A DNA stretch of 64,000 nucleotides, from the NCBI GenBank assembly GCA_022496805.1, contig CM040087.1, forward strand, positions 28,110,253-28,174,252, written 5' to 3'. Source of the DNA: Pohlia nutans. Taxonomy: Eukaryota; Streptophyta; Bryopsida; Bryales; Mniaceae. This document shows positions 60,011 through 64,000 of the stretch, piece by piece (positions within the stretch are counted from its first letter, which is position 1; every line of letters starts with the position of its first letter). The notes under the pieces are model-generated. The model was not told the DNA's origin. It saw nothing but the letters and a program-made list of their open reading frames with translations, and did no database searches. The position numbers and the translations under genes were made by a program.

Positions 60011-60697
60011 TAAGGTAACTATACCTAATAGGGAGCATTTACCTTAACCCCTAAATGACGAAGGGGGTAAGGGCAAAACATAAATGTGTTATAAAAAATT
60101 ACTTCTTCAACTTTGATGAAGTTTGGTCCAAAAGAGAAAATGAGGAACTTGATGTTTAGTAATTTTCCATACGTCTAATATCAAAAAATAACTTTTTATC
60201 ATCTCATAATGAATTTAGAAGCATTTAACTTCAAATATTTATCAGAATCACAAATTTTATTTTTAGAATTTGAAATTTTGTATGATTTGTTAAAAATAGA
60301 CATTCTATTCTAAAATCAAAAATTGCAAATTTTTCAACGGAGAGAACATCGTTACTTTCCCCAAATAGTAAGTTTTCTAACACTAGACAATGTATAAGTG
60401 TTTTTCTTTGAAAATTTCTCCCGGGTAGAGTTTAACTCAAATTGACATGATTCAAATTGGGTTGGAAAGTAGACTTGATTACCTATTTAAAAATATCTTT
60501 TATTTTCTATAAAAACGCTTTTTCTATTTCAGGCAGCCCATAAAAAAAAGGGCAGAGACCATAAAATGGTTGATCCGTCACTTAGGGGTTAAAGCATGCG
60601 TGTTTATTATAGTGTGACATTTCAGTTGTGAAATGTCACACTATAATAGACACGCATGCTTTAAGGTAAATGCTCCCTTTTAGGTACAGTTACTTTG
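60011..60697. mobile_element. Long foldback (palindromic) element interrupted by a MITE
   Basis: Remove 60,044-60,592 minus one TTAA and the remainder is a palindrome of about 69-bp arms with loop GTTG (60,625-60,628). The outer arm is 60,011-60,043 against 60,665-60,697 (gggagcatttacc and ggtaaatgctccc). The inner arm is 60,589-60,624 against 60,629-60,664 with a single mismatch. It is a small foldback/MITE-like element with no coding content. Confidence 0.8.
60044..60592. mobile_element. TTAA-bounded MITE, 549 bp, nested in the foldback
   Basis: Left end TTAACCCCTAAATGACG, inverted right end TTAACCCCTAAGTGACGG. The uninterrupted arm of the host palindrome carries accTTAAagcatgc (read from the minus strand around 60,661-60,664), which is the exact empty site. 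Insertion therefore duplicated TTAA and nothing else. Confidence 0.9.
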
Positions 60698-61395
60698 GAA
60701 TTAAAAGTACAGTTTTAGCCTTTGAGGTGTTCTTACCTTACTCTTACTTACCATGAATTTCAGTGTCACTTTTGGATTCGAAAAAAGTGAACAGTGTATC
60801 TGGGCTGGTAGGATTTTGAGTCTCTCAGCTACCCACACTACATGTGCACAGAATAGTATATTTGAGGTATATTCAAGTATATGTACATTTTGATAAACAA
60901 TCACACCGTTCATTGTCACTGTGATGAAACTTCAAGGATAACATGAAGCGTAGCTTAACATGAAAGAATTTGAAATAGTTGAACAAATAACTTATTCTGA
61001 GCAGCGGCCTGTCACCTCCTTTACCAAAGTTCCATAATCAATACCCATCAATGCAAATTCTGCTACAATGAAAAAATTCAAACCTTTCTCATATTCAATT
61101 CACGTAAAGCAAAGCTATAACTCCCAAATTGAACTATATGGTCAAGCCTGCACAGAGAAGACCTGCATTCAATAGTACAGTACTGCATTGGTTTCAGGCC
61201 AAACTACAGTCTAGCTAGCGGCCTTCTGTGAGCTGGAATGCCTATAAGTCATTTGAAGTAAGTTTAAGTTAATAAGTTACACTCTCTTTCTCTTTAGGCT
61301 CTTTATGTTGGCAATGTTGCATTTTCAAATTGTATACCAAATCCAACATTTATTAGAGTTTTGCATAAAGTCGAGCACAGACAATGCAGAACTGG
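60698..61395. other. Intergenic DNA, nothing recognised
   Basis: AT-rich sequence without a supported gene or paired termini. Confidence 0.5.
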
Positions 61396-61794
61396 TAAGG
61401 TAGTGGGACCAATTCCCGACTCAATTTCAGGTTTGCATACTTAGACTTGTGAAAGAATTTTTTTATAATTTTTGGATGCTCTACAAAGCTATTGCAAAGG
61501 CATCCCCTCAAAAAAATATTTTTTGAGCATTTCTACAATTTTCTATGATTTTTTAAGTCTGAAAGCTTAGAGTGACCATTAACCGCTCATAGAGTCATGG
61601 TTTTCATGAGAGGTTGGATTCTGAAAATAGAGTGTTTCTACACCAATTAGAAGCTCTTGATTTTTCCAAGCATGGACGAAATTAGAACACTCTTGGACAC
61701 TATCTAAAACCATGCTGGTTGGTTTCTGACACCCATCCCCCAACCAGTAGGGGTCGGAAATACAACCCAGTCGGAAATATGACCCTCTACCTTA
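61396..61794. mobile_element. MITE-like element with TAAGGTAG termini, about 399 bp
   Basis: The left end, taaggtagtgggaccaattc, pairs with the inverted right end, taaggtagagggtcatattt, and both continue to cccgac or ccgac. I could not see a convincing target duplication. The termini resemble those of 63,534-63,818. Confidence 0.55.
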
Positions 61795-62367
61795 GTGTAG
61801 CTTGAAAGGCGGAATAAATGAGTTTTAGTTCCTTTTTTATCGATCAAGAACGACCCTTCACTAGTAGCAGACATGTTGTTTTTCATTCCGAACTTTGTGG
61901 AACCAATGAACAATGGTTGAATATTATGTTTATATTTTTGTCTTCTTGAGACCAAAACTACTCACCAGCACTTGACACAACCCATGTGCTTGGCACGGTT
62001 TCATTCCTTTTTCAATTACAGTAAGTGAAAAACGACACATTTCCTACTAGTGCTTTCAGTTGTCAAGGAGATTCAAACCTTGCACCTTACCAATGTTGAA
62101 GAAGCTCCCCCAAGGCTCACTCAAGTACGTTCCTTCTCCATGTGCACCTATGTTGTCTTCGTGCTCTCCCAAACCGGTGGCTTGGGTGCTTGTGTCACGA
62201 AGGCTTATTTGTAGTACAAAAAGAGGAAGTGGCAGACCAGGCAGCCCTCTTTGGTTTACGGATAATTCTATTATTTATCGTTAAAATTTCATACAATCTC
62301 TATTGAAGCCAAGAATGTCAATCAAATTATGTATTCTAACTTCAGCCCCAAGTTTCATGCTTGCCAA
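61795..62367. other. Intergenic DNA, nothing recognised
   Basis: A 74-codon open frame at 62,060-62,284 has no family features. No RNA gene or repeat pair was identified. Confidence 0.5.
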
Positions 62368-62941
62368 TTAACCCCTAAAGGACCAACCGTCCATTTTTTG
62401 CACAATGTACGGATTTCATTCAAGTTTTATGACATTCTCATCGGTCGTGCACTTTTTGCAAGGAAAAAAAAATACTTCAAAATGTTATGGCAAGATAGCT
62501 TCATGCATTTGTGATCCGATTAAAAAGGGGATGACTTGTGAAAATTTGATGCCACATTTTATGTTGTAGCGATTCACCAAAATTTTCTAAGATATTGAAA
62601 TGTGCTCTTGAAAAATTAAACTCGTAAAATTAAGCAACCAAAAAGTCTCCAAAAATCACTGCACTTAGAGTATTACATTTCAACCCATCACTACAAACTT
62701 CATCCATAGATTGTCAATATCTTCTTCATAATGGAATTACAAAATAATTTCAAACTTTATTCAATTTCAAAAAGATTGGTGATAGCAATTGTAGATCTAA
62801 CCCTATGAATAGAATCTAAAATTCATAACGGAAAACTTTCATTCATACATCATGTTCAAAACATCCCTTTTATTTGCATTTTATAATGCATCTTTGCAAA
62901 ACTACCAAATTTGAAAAGGAGTGAGATCGTTTAGAGGTTCA
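62368..62941. mobile_element. TTAA-bounded MITE, 574 bp, copy 2 of the subfamily, inverted
   Basis: Left end TTAACCCCTAAAGGACC, right end decayed (cgtttagaggttca, TTCA for TTAA at 62,938-62,941). Read on the minus strand it aligns along its full length with 58,402-58,976. Confidence 0.85.
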
Positions 62942-62975
62942 TCAACTATACTAAGTAACCATTCGGTGTACGAGT

Positions 62976-63384
62976 TTAACCCCTAAAGGATGTTGGGGTA
63001 TTTTATACACTGGTAGTATCAGCATAGAGGTAATGCGAAGGGGTGTAAAGGTGTTAATTTAGAGGGGAGATTTTTTGAGGAGGAGCATATCCATGCACTG
63101 TGCATATGGTGATGTTCAAAAGCATTTCAATTTGTTGTGGGATCATAAAAAAATTATATATTTTTTCAATACACGATTCAAAATACGTAGAAAATGTCCT
63201 TTGAATAGCCATATCTTTTTTTCCGCATCACATATTATTAATTTCTTTTTTGTATATGTAGTTCTCATTCCAAGCTCCATTTCTCATATTGCAGTTTCTA
63301 TCAATATCATAGTTTTTGTGGTAAAATACCATATGGAAGAACACTTGCAACCCTTTTTGGCATGCAACCTCCATTAGGGGTTAA
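62976..63384. mobile_element. TTAA-bounded MITE, 409 bp
   Basis: Left end TTAACCCCTAAAGGATGTTG, inverted right end TTAACCCCTAATGGAGGTTG, with TTAA at 62,976-62,979 and 63,381-63,384. The interior differs from the 575-bp subfamily. A 100-codon frame inside (63,075-63,377) is hydrophobic and AT-driven, and I do not regard it as a gene. Confidence 0.85.
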
Positions 63385-63533
63385 TTATACCGGTATACAA
63401 AACCAGTATTCAATATCCGGAGCAAAATGAGGAACTTCAAGGCATGTGAACATAGTGCCATTTGGTGCATTGAAATGAAATTAAGATAATTTGGTGCAAA
63501 CCTCCACACCAATCTAGTATGGATAAAATGACA

Positions 63534-63818
63534 CTGAAGTAGGAGGCTCTAAACCCGCCACTTTAAGGGTTGTGAATTTATGAGGACACAGGGAGAAATG
63601 AGCATGATTTTTCACTAGAAGACAAATCTAAGCAAAGACCAACATACTTCGAATCAAAAAAATTGGATGTTTCTAAAATTAATTATGAATTTTTGAAGTT
63701 GAAATGACATGGATTCTAAAGTGGTGCTCTTCACCTTGCGTACATCCAAAATTTCAAAATGTTTGTCCTTGGTAAAGTACGAGTTTAGAACTATGGCGGG
63801 GTTAGAGCCCTCTACCTT
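63534..63818. mobile_element. Small element with 9-bp target duplication, possibly Mutator-type
   Basis: The termini gtaggaggctctaaacccgc and gtagagggctctaaccccgc are inverted near the two edges. The 9-mer AAAATGACA flanks the element directly at 63,525-63,533 and 63,819-63,827. A 9-bp duplication is the usual Mutator signature. The termini are short for that superfamily, so the assignment is tentative. Confidence 0.6.
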
Positions 63819-64000
63819 AAAATGACATTTCCTGTATGCAGTCTTTGGTGTCAAATGGGACCAAAATAGTTTGGCCCAACTTTTCTGATGAACCCAAGCA
63901 ACAATGGTTGTCAACTCTACACAAATGGGCTGCATTATGATGAGGTTGTGTGTGCAGGCGTACACACTGGTAGAGAAGGACCTATAACCGCGGTTCAACG

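Noticed and set aside
62070..62100. tRNA-derived SINE B-box-like sequence (reverse of gattcaaaccttgc)
   Set aside because: No A box at the right spacing, no poly-A or T-rich tail and no second copy in the window.
63075..63377. 100-codon hydrophobic frame
   Set aside because: It lies wholly inside a TTAA-bounded MITE, is AT-driven, and has no family features.

Overview
The window looks like nuclear DNA from a land plant, or at least a plant-like eukaryote. The evidence is a spliceosomal gene with ten short introns of about 75-145 bp (perfect GTAAG-type donors, pyrimidine-rich acceptors), a Stowaway-type MITE with the CTCCCTCCGT terminus typical of plants, and a long satellite array beside AT-rich, MITE-filled DNA. 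I cannot name the species.

Region 1 (1 to about 46,770) is one uninterrupted satellite array that runs off the left edge. Its monomer is 117 bp, so roughly 400 copies are present. Each carries GAATTC or a near variant, and one of two versions of a palindrome: a perfect 16-mer CTCGTCACGTGACGAG or a 15-mer lacking one G. In the left part the monomers form an A-B-C trimer (351 bp) with occasional loss of B. From about 12.8 kb more classes appear and the higher-order units become 4-7 monomers long. Larger duplications of about 0.94, 1.64, 1.99, 2.11, 2.46 and 2.57 kb are visible, plus a much bigger one relating about 18.7-26.9 kb to about 34.5-46.2 kb. Because 117 is divisible by 3, long reading frames stay open on both strands (up to 1138 codons on the minus strand). 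I treat these as by-products, not genes. The last monomers decay before the boundary.

Region 2 (about 46.8-51.3 kb) holds one plus-strand, multi-exon gene. Its product begins, after an acidic stretch, with a ParB/sulfiredoxin-like domain (DGNHRR motif). It ends with a domain laid out like a beta-class N4/N6 DNA methyltransferase, but the catalytic and SAM motifs are altered. The 5' end is not resolved: a possible upstream exon with a CxxC...H motif lies almost in the satellite edge. The last exon is out of frame by one base at an A-run.

Region 3 (51.3-64 kb) is AT-rich and has no gene I can support. It contains a Stowaway-like MITE, at least five complete or nearly complete elements bounded by TTAA and CCCCTAA inverted termini, one of which is inserted in a long palindrome that preserves its empty site, two elements with TAAGGTAG-like termini (one with a 9-bp target duplication), and several degenerate duplications.

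The most interesting points are the degenerate ParB-methyltransferase fusion gene, its position against an array of 16-bp CACGTG-centred palindromes that resemble bacterial parS in form (possibly coincidence), and the TTAA-specific MITE family with its internal empty site.
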